Source of the DNA: Parvibaculum sp.
GTDB lineage: Bacteria > Pseudomonadota > Alphaproteobacteria > Parvibaculales > Parvibaculaceae
Assembly: GCF_030651915.1 (NCBI RefSeq)
Contig: NZ_JAUSBV010000010.1
Span: 248,001 to 312,000, forward strand
DNA length: 64,000 nt
Reading direction: 5' to 3'
Shown: piece by piece, positions 48,747 to 57,768 of the stretch
How the letters are laid out: each line of letters starts with the position of its first letter
How positions within the stretch are numbered: position 1 is the stretch's first letter
Notes under the pieces: model-generated
Told to the model about the DNA's origin: nothing
The model's input: the letters and a program-made list of their open reading frames with translations, nothing else
Databases searched by the model: none
Translations under genes and position numbers: made by a program

Positions 48747-50354
48747 ATGCTTCACTTCGAACGCTGGAAAATAACACTGATCGTCTTGCTGTGCGTGGCG
48801 GGGATTGCCTATTCGGCACCGAATTTCATGCCTCGGGCGTCACTTGAGGGCGTGCCGAGCTGGCTGCCGAACCAGCAGATCAATCTCGGTCTCGATCTTC
48901 GTGGCGGCTCTTACATGCTGCTCGAGGTCGATACGCGGTCGCTTGTCCAGGATCGGCTCCAGTCGCTCCTCAATGACGTTCGTGTGGCGCTCGGCAACGA
49001 GCGAGTTCTCTATACGGGTCTCGGCATACGAAATTCGGATGTCTCGGTTCGTATCACGCGAGCGGAAGACATGGAGAAGGCGCGGGCGGCGATTGACAGT
49101 ATCGGCACGACGATTGCCGGAAATGTTTTCTCGGCTTTACCGGAGCGCGACATTGCGGTGCGCGTCAACGAGCAGGAGATCGTGGTCTCGCTGACCGAAC
49201 CGGCAATCGTCGCGCGCACTCAGTCCGCTGTGCAGCAATCGATCGAAATTGTACGTCGCCGCATTGACGAACTGGGCACGACGGAACCTGTAATCCAGCA
49301 ACAAGGCGCAAGCCGTATTCTGGTTCAGGTGCCCGGACTCGATGATCCACAGCGTTTGAAAGAACTGCTGGGACAAACGGCGAAGATGAATTTTCGCCTT
49401 GTCAGCAACGCGATGTCGGGCGAGCAGGCCGTCGCAACGCGAACGGTCCCGACAGGTACCGAGATTATTTACACGGCAGATGAGCCGAGTTCGCCGGTGC
49501 TCGTCGAGCGTCGTATCATGGTCGGCGGCGACAAGCTGGTCGATGCGCAACCGGCCTTCGATCAGCAGTCAGGCGCGCCGGTCGTCAACTTCCGTTTCGA
49601 CTCCACGGGCGCGCGGCAATTCGGCGAAGTGACACGCAATAACGTTGGCAGGCCGTTCGCGATCGTGCTCGACGACAAAGTGATCAGCGCCCCTGTGATC
49701 CGCGAGCCGATCATGGGTGGCTCGGGACAGATCAGCGGCAATTTCACCGTGCAAGCGGCCAATGACCTGGCGATCCTGCTGCGTGCGGGTGCACTGCCTG
49801 CGCCGCTCAATGTGCTGGAGGAGCGAACGGTTGGCCCCGGCCTTGGCGCCGATTCAATCCGGGCGGGTGAAGTCGCCGCGGTGATCGGCAGCCTTGCGGT
49901 TGTCGTCTTCATGATCGCGAGCTATGGGTTCTTCGGCGTATTGGCGGTGGTGGCGCTCGCCCTCAACATGGCGATGATCTTTGCTGTCTTGTCGGTGTTG
50001 CAAGCAACACTTACCTTGCCCGGTATTGCCGGCATTGTGCTGACGGTCGGCATGGCGGTAGACGCCAATGTGTTGATTTACGAACGCATACGCGAGGAAA
50101 TCGCGGCGGGCAAGGGGCCAGTTCCGGCCATCGAAACGGGGTACAACAGAGCCCTTTCGTCCATTCTCGATGCCAATATCACAACACTGATTTCCGCAGC
50201 GATCCTGTTCCAGATGGGGTCGGGGCCCGTGCGCGGCTTCGCGGTAACGCTCGGCGTTGGCATCATAACCTCGGTATTTACCGCTTATACCGTTAACCGC
50301 CTGATGCTCTCGGTTTGGATACGCCGCCGGCGTCCGAAAACTATTTACCTATAA
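48747..50354 (+). CDS. secD: Protein translocase subunit SecD
   Basis: A 535-residue RND-type membrane protein. The N-terminal TM (WKITLIVLLCVAGIAYSAPNF), P1 head domain with INLGLDLRGGSYMLLEVD, FDSTGARQFGEVTRNNVGRPFAIVLDDKVISAPVI, and the C-terminal five TM segments with GPGLGADSIRAGEVAAVIGS and MAVDANVLIYERIREEIAAGKG all match SecD. It uses proton motive force to complete export of Sec substrates. Confidence 0.96.
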   Translation: MLHFERWKITLIVLLCVAGIAYSAPNFMPRASLEGVPSWLPNQQINLGLDLRGGSYMLLEVDTRSLVQDRLQSLLNDVRVALGNERVLYTGLGIRNSDVSVRITRAEDMEKARAAIDSIGTTIAGNVFSALPERDIAVRVNEQEIVVSLTEPAIVARTQSAVQQSIEIVRRRIDELGTTEPVIQQQGASRILVQVPGLDDPQRLKELLGQTAKMNFRLVSNAMSGEQAVATRTVPTGTEIIYTADEPSSPVLVERRIMVGGDKLVDAQPAFDQQSGAPVVNFRFDSTGARQFGEVTRNNVGRPFAIVLDDKVISAPVIREPIMGGSGQISGNFTVQAANDLAILLRAGALPAPLNVLEERTVGPGLGADSIRAGEVAAVIGSLAVVVFMIASYGFFGVLAVVALALNMAMIFAVLSVLQATLTLPGIAGIVLTVGMAVDANVLIYERIREEIAAGKGPVPAIETGYNRALSSILDANITTLISAAILFQMGSGPVRGFAVTLGVGIITSVFTAYTVNRLMLSVWIRRRRPKTIYL

Positions 50355-50376
50355 ACGCCGGGACGGAGCCAGACAT

Positions 50377-51330
50377 ATGCGTCATCTCAAGCTAATTCCC
50401 GACGATACCCATATTCCGTTTGTCAGATTCCGATATATCGCCGTTGGCTTTTCGCTGATCATCATCGCTGCGTCGATCGCGCTGTTTTTCACGCGCGGCC
50501 TCAATTTCGGCATCGACTTCAAGGGCGGGATCATGATTGAGGTCGCGACCGATGGTCCCGCCGACATCACGCAGTTGCGAACCACGATGAGCGGTCTTGA
50601 CCTCGGTGAAGTTCAGATCCAGGAATTTGGTCAAGCCGATGATGTCTTGATCCGGATTCCGTCACCGGCCGAAGGTGGAGAAGCCGCTTCGCAGGAGGTC
50701 GTCAACAAGGTTCGCACAGCACTTGGCGACCAGGTTGCCGAATACCGACGCGTCGAAGTTGTTGGACCGCAGGTCAGCGGTGAGCTTGTCCGGAACGGTA
50801 CCATTGCGGTCGTACTCGCGATGGTGCTGATGCTTGTCTATATCTGGTTCCGTTTCGAATGGCAGTTCAGCCTCGGCGCGATCGTTTCACTGGTCCATGA
50901 CGTTTTTGCGACCATCGGCATTCTCAGCATCCTGCAGATCGAGTTCAACCTGCAGATGATCGCCGCCATCCTGACCATTGTCGGCTACTCGATGAACGAC
51001 ACCGTCATTGTTTACGATCGTGTCCGGGAGAACTTGCGCAAGTACAAGAAGATGGATCTCGCAGAGTTGATCGATTTATCTATCAACCAGACTTTGTCGC
51101 GTACGGTCATCACATCGGGTACGACATTGCTGGCGCTCCTGGCACTGTTTGTCTTCGGCGGCGAAGTGTTGCGCGGCTTCACCTTCGCGATGATCTTCGG
51201 CATCTTGATCGGTACCTATTCGTCGATTTTCATTGCTGCGCCGGTCATTCTGGCGGTCGGCGTGTCGCGTGACTGGTCGGGCAACAGCGCCGGCAAGACG
51301 GCGGAGGGAAAGTCCGGGGCCAAAGCGTGA
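50377..51330 (+). CDS. secF: Protein translocase subunit SecF
   Basis: A 317-residue partner of SecD with six TM segments. Typical parts are LNFGIDFKGGIMIEVATD, VGPQVSGELVRNGTIAVVLAMVLMLVYIWFRFEW, VGYSMNDTVIVYDRVRENLRKYKKMDL and NQTLSRTVITSGTTLLALLALFVFGG. It follows secD by 22 bases and overlaps the Mth938 gene by four bases (GTGA). Confidence 0.96.
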   Translation: MRHLKLIPDDTHIPFVRFRYIAVGFSLIIIAASIALFFTRGLNFGIDFKGGIMIEVATDGPADITQLRTTMSGLDLGEVQIQEFGQADDVLIRIPSPAEGGEAASQEVVNKVRTALGDQVAEYRRVEVVGPQVSGELVRNGTIAVVLAMVLMLVYIWFRFEWQFSLGAIVSLVHDVFATIGILSILQIEFNLQMIAAILTIVGYSMNDTVIVYDRVRENLRKYKKMDLAELIDLSINQTLSRTVITSGTTLLALLALFVFGGEVLRGFTFAMIFGILIGTYSSIFIAAPVILAVGVSRDWSGNSAGKTAEGKSGAKA

Positions 51331-51716
51331 GCGGTGGCCCTTCGGGCATGAAGCCGCGCTTTTCGGGACAGCCGCCGGTCGACGCCTATGGCGATGGTGG
51401 CTTTCGCCTCGAAGGACAGCGTTTCGATGGCTCGATCATCGTCACGCCGCGAGGGCTTTATCCCTGGTCCGCCGCCGCGCTCGGCGACGTCACGGCAGCG
51501 TCGCTCGCCGTTCTGGCCGACGCGGCCAGCACCGTCGATTTCCTGCTGATAGGGTCCGGCGAGGCCTTTGCGCGATTGCCGGCGCAGGCGCAGAGGCATC
51601 TCGAATCGCGCGGGCTCTTTCCAGATATGATGGCGACCCCGGCCGCCTGCCGGACCTACAACATGATGCTCGCCGAAAACCGCCGCGTTGCCGCTGCGCT
51701 GATCGCCGTTCCCTGA
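51327..51716 (+). CDS. Mth938-domain protein (NDUFAF3-like)
   Basis: A 129-residue DUF498/Mth938-fold protein. Family segments are VDAYGDGGFRLEGQRFDGSIIVTPRGLYPW, VDFLLIGSGEAFARLP and ACRTYNMMLAENRRVAAALIAV. The human relative NDUFAF3 is a complex I assembly factor, and secDF-linked genes of this kind are its bacterial relatives. It starts with GTG overlapping the secF stop, so it is probably coupled to secretion genes. Confidence 0.85.
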   Translation: MSGGPSGMKPRFSGQPPVDAYGDGGFRLEGQRFDGSIIVTPRGLYPWSAAALGDVTAASLAVLADAASTVDFLLIGSGEAFARLPAQAQRHLESRGLFPDMMATPAACRTYNMMLAENRRVAAALIAVP

Positions 51717-51874
51717 TTGCGGGTTCTCGCGGGCTTGGCTTTTGTGGCGGAAACTCCTAGTTTTCATTCCAGTATCGCGACATTGAGTCGCGCCGGTTTC
51801 GGCATCCGATCCGGACGCCTTCCACGAGGCAGAGGCCGGAGGCGGCGCCGGGCAATCAGACGGGGAGGACCATC

Positions 51875-52480
51875 ATGGCTGCCATTCTCACATCGCTCCG
51901 CAACACGGTGATCGCCGGCTTCGTGCTGGCGGTGATTTTGGTGCTGCTCTATCTCAACTGGGGCGGCTCGCTCGGCGACTACGCTTTCTGGGCTTTCTTC
52001 TTCCGCTGGCTTCACGTCATCAGCGGCGTGATGTGGATCGGCCTGCTCTGGTATTTCAATTTTGTCCAGATGCCGTCGATGCCAAAAATTCCCGACGACC
52101 AGAAGCCTGCGGTGAGCAAGGTGATTGCACCTGAGGCACTGTTCTGGTTCCGCTGGGGTGCAATGGCGACGATTGTCACCGGTGTCATCGTTGCCCATAT
52201 GAACGGCTATTTGCTCGACGCCTATACGCTCGGTGCGATGACCGGCTTTGCAGTACCGAAAAGTATCGCCATCGGCATCGGCATGTGGCTGGGTACGATC
52301 ATGTGGTTCAACGTCTGGTTCGTTATCTGGCCGAACCAGAAGATCGCGCTCGGCATCGTTGACGGCCCCGCCGAAGCGAAGCCGGCGGCGGCGCGCACCG
52401 CGATGCTCTTCTCGCGCACCAACACGGTGCTTTCGATCCCGATGCTCTTCGCGATGGTCTCGGCGCAGAACATCTACTGA
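51875..52480 (+). CDS. PuuD-like membrane protein (DUF989), without cytochrome c domain
   Basis: A 201-residue integral membrane protein with the N-terminal domain of PuuD-type urate hydroxylases (urate oxidase N-terminal, DUF989). Segments include FFRWLHVISGVMWIGLLWYFNFVQMPSMP with His-Trp-like residues and FWFRWGAMATIVTGVIVAHMNGY. Full PuuD is about 400 residues with a C-terminal cytochrome c domain; here the frame ends after the membrane part, so electron output would need another protein and urate activity is not certain. GGGAGG precedes the start by about six bases, and a terminator follows. Confidence 0.8.
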   Translation: MAAILTSLRNTVIAGFVLAVILVLLYLNWGGSLGDYAFWAFFFRWLHVISGVMWIGLLWYFNFVQMPSMPKIPDDQKPAVSKVIAPEALFWFRWGAMATIVTGVIVAHMNGYLLDAYTLGAMTGFAVPKSIAIGIGMWLGTIMWFNVWFVIWPNQKIALGIVDGPAEAKPAAARTAMLFSRTNTVLSIPMLFAMVSAQNIY

Positions 52481-52507
52481 TCGCGCAAACGCGTGGGCAA
52501 CATGAGC

Positions 52508-52539
52508 GGGGCCGCCATGAAGGCGGCCCCGTTTTCTTT
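52508..52539 (+). terminator. Terminator after the PuuD-like gene
   Basis: GGGGCCGCC, loop ATGAA, GGCGGCCCC is a 9-bp perfect stem followed by GTTTTCTTT. It ends 12 bases before the next gene starts. Confidence 0.88.
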
Positions 52540-52551
52540 GAGGGATGCGGC

Positions 52552-53379
52552 ATGACGCAGACGGCAACGGCGTTCGCGGCCTGTTTCGAGGAAGTCCGGC
52601 AGCACGATCACGACCGTTTTCTGACGGTATTGCTGGCGCCCGCGCCGGCACGCGACGCGCTGCTCGCGCTTTACGCCTTCAATGTCGAGATCGCGCGCAT
52701 TCCCGAAGCGGTCAGCGAACCGATGATGGGCCAGATACGGCTGCAATGGTGGCGCGAGACCGTCGAGGGCCTCGACCGGGGCGAGACGCGCGGTCACGCG
52801 GTTGCCGAAGCGCTGGCTGCGACGGATATTTCACGTGAGGGGCTGCTGGCGCTGATCGACGCGCGGGAGCGCGACCTCTCGGAAGAGGCATTCGCTGACC
52901 TTCCCGCGCTCGAAGCCTATGCCGACGCAACTTCGGCGGCGGTCATGCGTCTGGCCGCCGGGGCGCTCGGCGTGACCATGCCCGAAAGCGCCGTTCGCAA
53001 CGCCGGCATCGCTTATGCGCTCACAGGCCTCCTCCGCAGCTTGCCTCTTCATGCTTCGCAACGACGCCTCTTCATGCCGGCCGACCTGTTGCGTCGCCAC
53101 GAGGTCGATCCGCATACGGTTTTGGCCGGCACGATGACCGAGGGCCTGCGCGGTGTCATGCACGAGGTGGTGGATCGGGCACGGGCTTTTCTTGCCGAAA
53201 CGCGGCGCGAGCCGTTGCCGCGCGCGGCATTGCCGGCACTTCTGCCGGCGGCGCTATGCGACCGCTATCTCGATTTGATGATGGCGCGGGTGTTCAATCC
53301 GTTCCATCAGGCGACAGAGGTGCCGGTGTTCCGACTTCAGTTGCGGTTGCTACGCGCGAAAATTATCGGGTGCATCTGA
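52552..53379 (+). CDS. Squalene/phytoene synthase-fold protein (NDUFAF6-like)
   Basis: A 275-residue protein of the squalene/phytoene synthase fold. The helices are recognisable in FNVEIARIPEAVSEPMMGQIRLQWWRETVEGLDRG and LEAYADATSAAVMRLAAGALG, but the DxxxD prenyl-diphosphate sites are not intact (first site RIPEAVSEP; second site YADATSAAV). This is the class containing human NDUFAF6 (complex I assembly) rather than a carotenoid or hopanoid enzyme. No other terpenoid gene is near. It converges on trmFO with no bases between stop codons. Confidence 0.8.
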   Translation: MTQTATAFAACFEEVRQHDHDRFLTVLLAPAPARDALLALYAFNVEIARIPEAVSEPMMGQIRLQWWRETVEGLDRGETRGHAVAEALAATDISREGLLALIDARERDLSEEAFADLPALEAYADATSAAVMRLAAGALGVTMPESAVRNAGIAYALTGLLRSLPLHASQRRLFMPADLLRRHEVDPHTVLAGTMTEGLRGVMHEVVDRARAFLAETRREPLPRAALPALLPAALCDRYLDLMMARVFNPFHQATEVPVFRLQLRLLRAKIIGCI

Positions 53380-54789
53380 TTACTCGGCTGCCTGCGCCTT
53401 CGGATTGAGCCAGTGTTCGAGATCCGCCAGCGCGCGCGAGGTATAGGCGCGTTTGCGTGCCGGTGCTTTGGCCTTGCCGCGTGGACGCTTGCCGTTTTCG
53501 TCGAGCGGCACTTCGGGCGGTGGGAAGAGACCGAAATTGACGTTCATCGGCTGAAAGGTCGTTGCGTCGGCATCGCCGGTGATATGCGCCAGCAATGCGC
53601 CGAGTGCCGTCGTGCGCGGCGGTGCCTCGGGCGCAAGGCCCCGTCGCTCGGCAGCGGCGAAGCGGCCGGCAAGCAGTCCCATCGCGCCGCTTTCGACATA
53701 GCCCTCGACGCCGGTGATCTGTCCGGCGAAACGCAAACGCGGCTCTTTCGCCAGCCGCATCGACGGGTCGAGCAGCTTCGGGCTGTTGAGGAAAGTGTTG
53801 CGGTGCAGGCCGCCGAGCCGCGCGAACTCGGCGCCTTCAAGTCCCGGTATCGTGCGGAAGATGCGCGTCTGCTCGCCATGTTTCAGTTTGGTCTGGAACC
53901 CGACCATATTGTAGAGCGTGCCGAGCTTGTTGTCCTGGCGCAGCTGGATCACCGCGTAGGGCTTTTCGTCGGGCTTGTGCGGATTGGTCAGGCCGACCGG
54001 TTTCATCGGTCCGAAGCGTAGCGTCTCGATCCCTCGCTCGGCCATCACCTCGATCGGCAGGCAGCCGTCGAAATAGGGCGTCGTCTTTTCCCATTCCTTG
54101 AATTCGGTCTTGTCGCCCGTCAGCAACGCCTCGACGAAGGCGGCGTATTGCTCGCGCGTCAGCGGGCAGTTGATGTAGTCCTTGCCCGCGCCGCCTTCGC
54201 CTTCAACGCCAGCGCTCACCTTGTCGTAGCGCGACTGGTACCAGCAGACCGACATGTCGATACTGTCGCGATGAACGATCGGTGCGATGGCGTCGAAGAA
54301 GGCAAGTTCTTCCGTGCCAGTCAATTCGCCGATGGCCTTGCCGAGTGCGTCCGATGTCAGCGGTCCCGTCGCGACGATCACATTGTCCCAACTGGCGGGC
54401 GGCAACCCGCCAATCTCGCCGCGCTCGACCGTCACCAGCGGATGTGCCGTCAGCTTGTCCGTCACATAAGCCGAAAATACATCGCGGTCGACGGCAAGCG
54501 CCCCGCCGGCCGGCACGCGCGCAACGGCGGCGGCTTCCATCAGCAGCGAGCCCGCGCGCCGCATCTCTTCATGCAGCAGGCCGACGGCGTTCAATTCGTG
54601 ATCGTCGGAGCGGAAGGAGTTCGAGCAGACGAGTTCGGCAAAGCCGTCGGTATGGTGCGCGTCTGTTTTCACCACCGGACGCATCTCATGCAGAACCACA
54701 GGCACGCCAGCCTGTACAAGCTGCCATACGGCCTCGGAGCCGGCCATGCCGGCGCCGATCACGTGGACGGGTTTGACGCTATCGCTCAT
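53380..54789 (-). CDS. trmFO: Methylenetetrahydrofolate-tRNA-(uracil-5-)-methyltransferase TrmFO
   Basis: A 469-residue folate- and FAD-dependent enzyme that makes m5U54 in tRNA. The FAD-binding N-terminus is [21 protein letters not shown]; family segments include [48 protein letters not shown] and [24 protein letters not shown]. TrmFO replaces the SAM-dependent TrmA in many alphaproteobacteria and Gram-positives. It lies upstream of and on the same strand as the amidases, but they are read before it on the transcript. Confidence 0.96.
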   Translation of the reverse strand: MSDSVKPVHVIGAGMAGSEAVWQLVQAGVPVVLHEMRPVVKTDAHHTDGFAELVCSNSFRSDDHELNAVGLLHEEMRRAGSLLMEAAAVARVPAGGALAVDRDVFSAYVTDKLTAHPLVTVERGEIGGLPPASWDNVIVATGPLTSDALGKAIGELTGTEELAFFDAIAPIVHRDSIDMSVCWYQSRYDKVSAGVEGEGGAGKDYINCPLTREQYAAFVEALLTGDKTEFKEWEKTTPYFDGCLPIEVMAERGIETLRFGPMKPVGLTNPHKPDEKPYAVIQLRQDNKLGTLYNMVGFQTKLKHGEQTRIFRTIPGLEGAEFARLGGLHRNTFLNSPKLLDPSMRLAKEPRLRFAGQITGVEGYVESGAMGLLAGRFAAAERRGLAPEAPPRTTALGALLAHITGDADATTFQPMNVNFGLFPPPEVPLDENGKRPRGKAKAPARKRAYTSRALADLEHWLNPKAQAAE

Positions 54790-54816
54790 GGGGCAGGAGA
54801 TAGCACTCCCGTCCCC

Positions 54817-56244
54817 TCAGTTCCACACCTTCGGCTTCCGTGCAGCCCAGGGCAGTTCCTTCTCCAGTTGCGCGGCGAGGCGGAAAAGGGTTGCCTCGTC
54901 GGCGTAGCGGCCGGTCAACATCATGCCAATGGGCAGGCTATTTTCGGATTCCCACAGCGGCAGCGACAGCGAGGGCTGGCCGGTGAAGTTGAAGGGCGGG
55001 GTGAAGGGGAAAACCTGGCCCTGCCGCTTGTTCAGTTCGCGCGCCTCTTGGTCAGGGCCCAGATGGCCGATCTCGGGCTGCAACTGGCCGAGCACCGGGC
55101 AGAGATAGACGTCGATTTCCTCGAAGACGCCGAGGATCTGGCGGTTCATCAGCCGAAGTTGCTGCCAGCCCCACATGGCCTGCGCGCCGGAGAGTTTCTG
55201 GCCGTTGCGGAAGCCCGCCCAGGTCAGCGGCTCCAGCTCGTCCGGTTCTGGCTCGCGGCCCATCTTCTCGATTCGGCGCAGCATGCCGGCGGCGAAGTTC
55301 GAGCCCGAGACCGCGCCTTGCGCGCGATAGAGCTGACGGTAGTCGATGCCCAGCCCGCGCGGGCGGACATCATGGCCGAGTTTTGCCAGCGCATCGGCCG
55401 TGCGCTCCAGCGCCGCCTGGATCTCCGGATGGATCGGCCGACCGTTCGGCGTCTCGCTCGACCAGGCAATTTTCAGCTTGCCGGGGCTTTTGGTGATCTC
55501 CTCAATATAGGGACGCGCCTTCGGCGGCGGTGCGTAGGGGGAGGCGGGCTCCGGATAGCCGGTCGCGTCGAGCATCGCGGCGCTGTCGCGCACGGTGCGG
55601 CTCACCACATGGTCGACGCTGAAGCCGATGGCGCGGTCGTAGTCGTCCGGGCCTTGCGGGTTGCGGTCGCGCGTTATTTTCATGCCAACAAGGCCGCAAC
55701 AGGCGGCCGGAATACGGATCGAGCCGAGCCCATCGGATGCATGCGCGAGCGGCAGGATGCCGGCGCCGACGGCGGAAGCGGCACCCCCCGACGACCCGCC
55801 GGAAATGCGCGCCGGGTCCCAGGGGTTGCGGCAGGGCCCGAGCAGGCGCGATTCCGTGGTGCCGGTAATGCCGTATTCGGGCGTGTTGGTTTTTCCGAAG
55901 AGCACGGTACCGGCGGTGCGGAAACGCTTCACCAATTCGCTGTCCTCGGTGTCTACGAGGTTGGCGACGAAGCGGCTGCCGCTCGAGCGCCGCCAGCCCT
56001 TCACCGGTGACCCAAGATCCTTGATCAGGAAGGGCACGCCCTTGAACGGCCCGTCGGGCAATTTGCCCTTGGCGACGTCGCGCGCTTCCTCGTAAGCCTC
56101 ATAGACGATGGCGTTGAGTGTCGGGTTGTGGCGCTCGGCGCGTTCGATCGCGGCGTCGATCAGTTCGAGCGGCGTCACCTTGCCCTTGGTCACAAGCTCC
56201 GCAAGGCCCAGCCCGTCATAATCCGCATATTCGGCAAATCCCAT
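54817..56244 (-). CDS. Amidase signature family protein (copy 1)
   Basis: A 475-residue Ser-cisSer-Lys amidase. The catalytic Lys is in GVPFLIKDLGSPV, and the Gly-Ser-rich signature is RISGGSSGGAASAVGAGILPLAHASDGLGSIRIPA with both Ser residues. It hydrolyses carboxylic amides; the substrate is not predictable. Start 56244 (MGFAEYADYDGLGLAEL) has GGGAGAG five bases upstream and aligns with the start of copy 2. It follows copy 2 by 22 bases and has exactly the same length, so it arose by tandem duplication. Confidence 0.92.
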   Translation of the reverse strand: MGFAEYADYDGLGLAELVTKGKVTPLELIDAAIERAERHNPTLNAIVYEAYEEARDVAKGKLPDGPFKGVPFLIKDLGSPVKGWRRSSGSRFVANLVDTEDSELVKRFRTAGTVLFGKTNTPEYGITGTTESRLLGPCRNPWDPARISGGSSGGAASAVGAGILPLAHASDGLGSIRIPAACCGLVGMKITRDRNPQGPDDYDRAIGFSVDHVVSRTVRDSAAMLDATGYPEPASPYAPPPKARPYIEEITKSPGKLKIAWSSETPNGRPIHPEIQAALERTADALAKLGHDVRPRGLGIDYRQLYRAQGAVSGSNFAAGMLRRIEKMGREPEPDELEPLTWAGFRNGQKLSGAQAMWGWQQLRLMNRQILGVFEEIDVYLCPVLGQLQPEIGHLGPDQEARELNKRQGQVFPFTPPFNFTGQPSLSLPLWESENSLPIGMMLTGRYADEATLFRLAAQLEKELPWAARKPKVWN

Positions 56245-56266
56245 TGTCTCTCTCCCTTGCCGCAAA

Positions 56267-57694
56267 TCAGTTCCAGATTTTCGGATGCTTGTCCTTCCAT
56301 GGCCGCGCTTCTTCCAGTTGCGCGGCGAGGCGGATCAGGCCGGCCTCGTCGCCGAAGCGTCCGGCAAACATGATGCCGACCGGCAAACCGTCCGCCGTCC
56401 AATGCAGCGGCAGCGAAATTGCCGGCTGGCCCGTCGCATTCTCGATGGCGGTGAAGGGAACGTAGTCGATGATCGGCGCGAAAGCCTTCACCGGGTCGCG
56501 TTCGTGAATGTCGATGGTGCCAATCTTCAGCGGTGGCGCACCGAGCGTCGGCGTCATCCACGCATCGTAGGATTCCATGAAATGCGCAACCTGCCGCGAC
56601 ATGCCCTGCATCTGCGCAATCGCCATCTGGTATTGAACCGCCGTCACCTGCTTGCCGGCCTGATAAAGGCCCCAGGTCAGGCCTTCGATCTCGTTGTCGT
56701 TGGGCTGCTTGCCGGTCAGCATCGCAAATCCGTCAATCTGCAATGCAAGACCTGCGGCCCATAGCGCCATGAAGGATTGCGAGAGGATTTCATTGGTCAG
56801 TGGCGGCGCCGCTTCCTCAACCTCATGGCCGAGGTCGCGCAGCAGCTTTGCCGTCTCCTCAATACCCTTGACGCATTCGGGATGCACCTTCTTGCCGGCC
56901 GTGTCGGTCACCGAATAGGCGATGCGGAGCTTGCCCGTTTTTCGGCCGACTTCCTCGGCGAAGGGGCGATCGTTCGGCGGCGCGAAATAAGGGTCGCCGA
57001 GTTCCGGTCCCGAGGTGCAGTCGAGCATGGTCGCGGTGTCGCGCACACTGCGCGAAACGATGTGCTCATGGATCAGTCCGCCCATGATGTCGCCCATATC
57101 GGGGCCCAGCGGATTGCGCGCCCGCGTCGGCTTCAGTCCGACAAGGCCGCAACAGGCCGCCGGAATGCGGATCGAGCCGCCGCCGTCATTGGCATGGGCG
57201 ATCGGCACGATGCCGGCCGCGACGGCGGCGGCCGAACCGCCGGAAGAGCCGCCCGTCGAATAGTCGGTGTTCCAGGGATTGCGAGCGGGTCCATAGAGCG
57301 CCGACTCGGTCGTCGGCAGCAGCCCGCATTCGGGTACATTCGTCTTGCCAAGAATGACGACGCCGGACTGTTTGAAGCGAGTAGTCAGCGTCCCGTCATG
57401 CGGGGCCGGAATGCCGCTGAGGAACCGCGAGCCGTTCTGCGTCGGCACGCCTTCGAGGTCGCCCAGAATGTCCTTCAGCAGGAAGGGTACGCCCTCGAAA
57501 GGGCCGCTGGCCGGCTTCTTCGCCGCTTCGCGTCCGCGATCGTAGATTTTGGTAACGACCGCGTTCAGCGCCGGATTGTGCTTTTCGATGCGCGCAATGG
57601 CTTCCTCGGCCAGATCGGTCGCGCTGACCTCTTTCCGGCGCACCAGATCGGCGAGCCCCAAACCGTCATAAGACGCATACTCGGAAAAACCCAT
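56267..57694 (-). CDS. Amidase signature family protein (copy 2)
   Basis: A 475-residue paralogue of the preceding entry. It starts [18 protein letters not shown], has the Lys segment [15 protein letters not shown] and the signature [36 protein letters not shown]. The N- and C-terminal ends are the most alike (both end KHPKIWN or RKPKVWN), while the middle differs, suggesting different acyl or amine specificity. The start has GGGAGAGG upstream. The pair is probably one operon, read before trmFO. Confidence 0.92.
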   Translation of the reverse strand: MGFSEYASYDGLGLADLVRRKEVSATDLAEEAIARIEKHNPALNAVVTKIYDRGREAAKKPASGPFEGVPFLLKDILGDLEGVPTQNGSRFLSGIPAPHDGTLTTRFKQSGVVILGKTNVPECGLLPTTESALYGPARNPWNTDYSTGGSSGGSAAAVAAGIVPIAHANDGGGSIRIPAACCGLVGLKPTRARNPLGPDMGDIMGGLIHEHIVSRSVRDTATMLDCTSGPELGDPYFAPPNDRPFAEEVGRKTGKLRIAYSVTDTAGKKVHPECVKGIEETAKLLRDLGHEVEEAAPPLTNEILSQSFMALWAAGLALQIDGFAMLTGKQPNDNEIEGLTWGLYQAGKQVTAVQYQMAIAQMQGMSRQVAHFMESYDAWMTPTLGAPPLKIGTIDIHERDPVKAFAPIIDYVPFTAIENATGQPAISLPLHWTADGLPVGIMFAGRFGDEAGLIRLAAQLEEARPWKDKHPKIWN

Positions 57695-57768
57695 GCCCTC
57701 TCCCTCCCGGTCTTTTCTTGGGACGGAAGCTTAGCGGTTGGGGCCCGCGCGTCAAACCGGAGGGCAAG

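Noticed and set aside
52552-53379. Hopanoid or carotenoid biosynthesis gene
   Set aside because: The DxxxD prenyl-diphosphate sites are not intact and no other terpenoid gene is nearby; the NDUFAF6-like class fits better.
54148-56010. 620-residue plus-strand ORF over trmFO and amidase 1
   Set aside because: It crosses two real genes on the opposite strand and has no domain.
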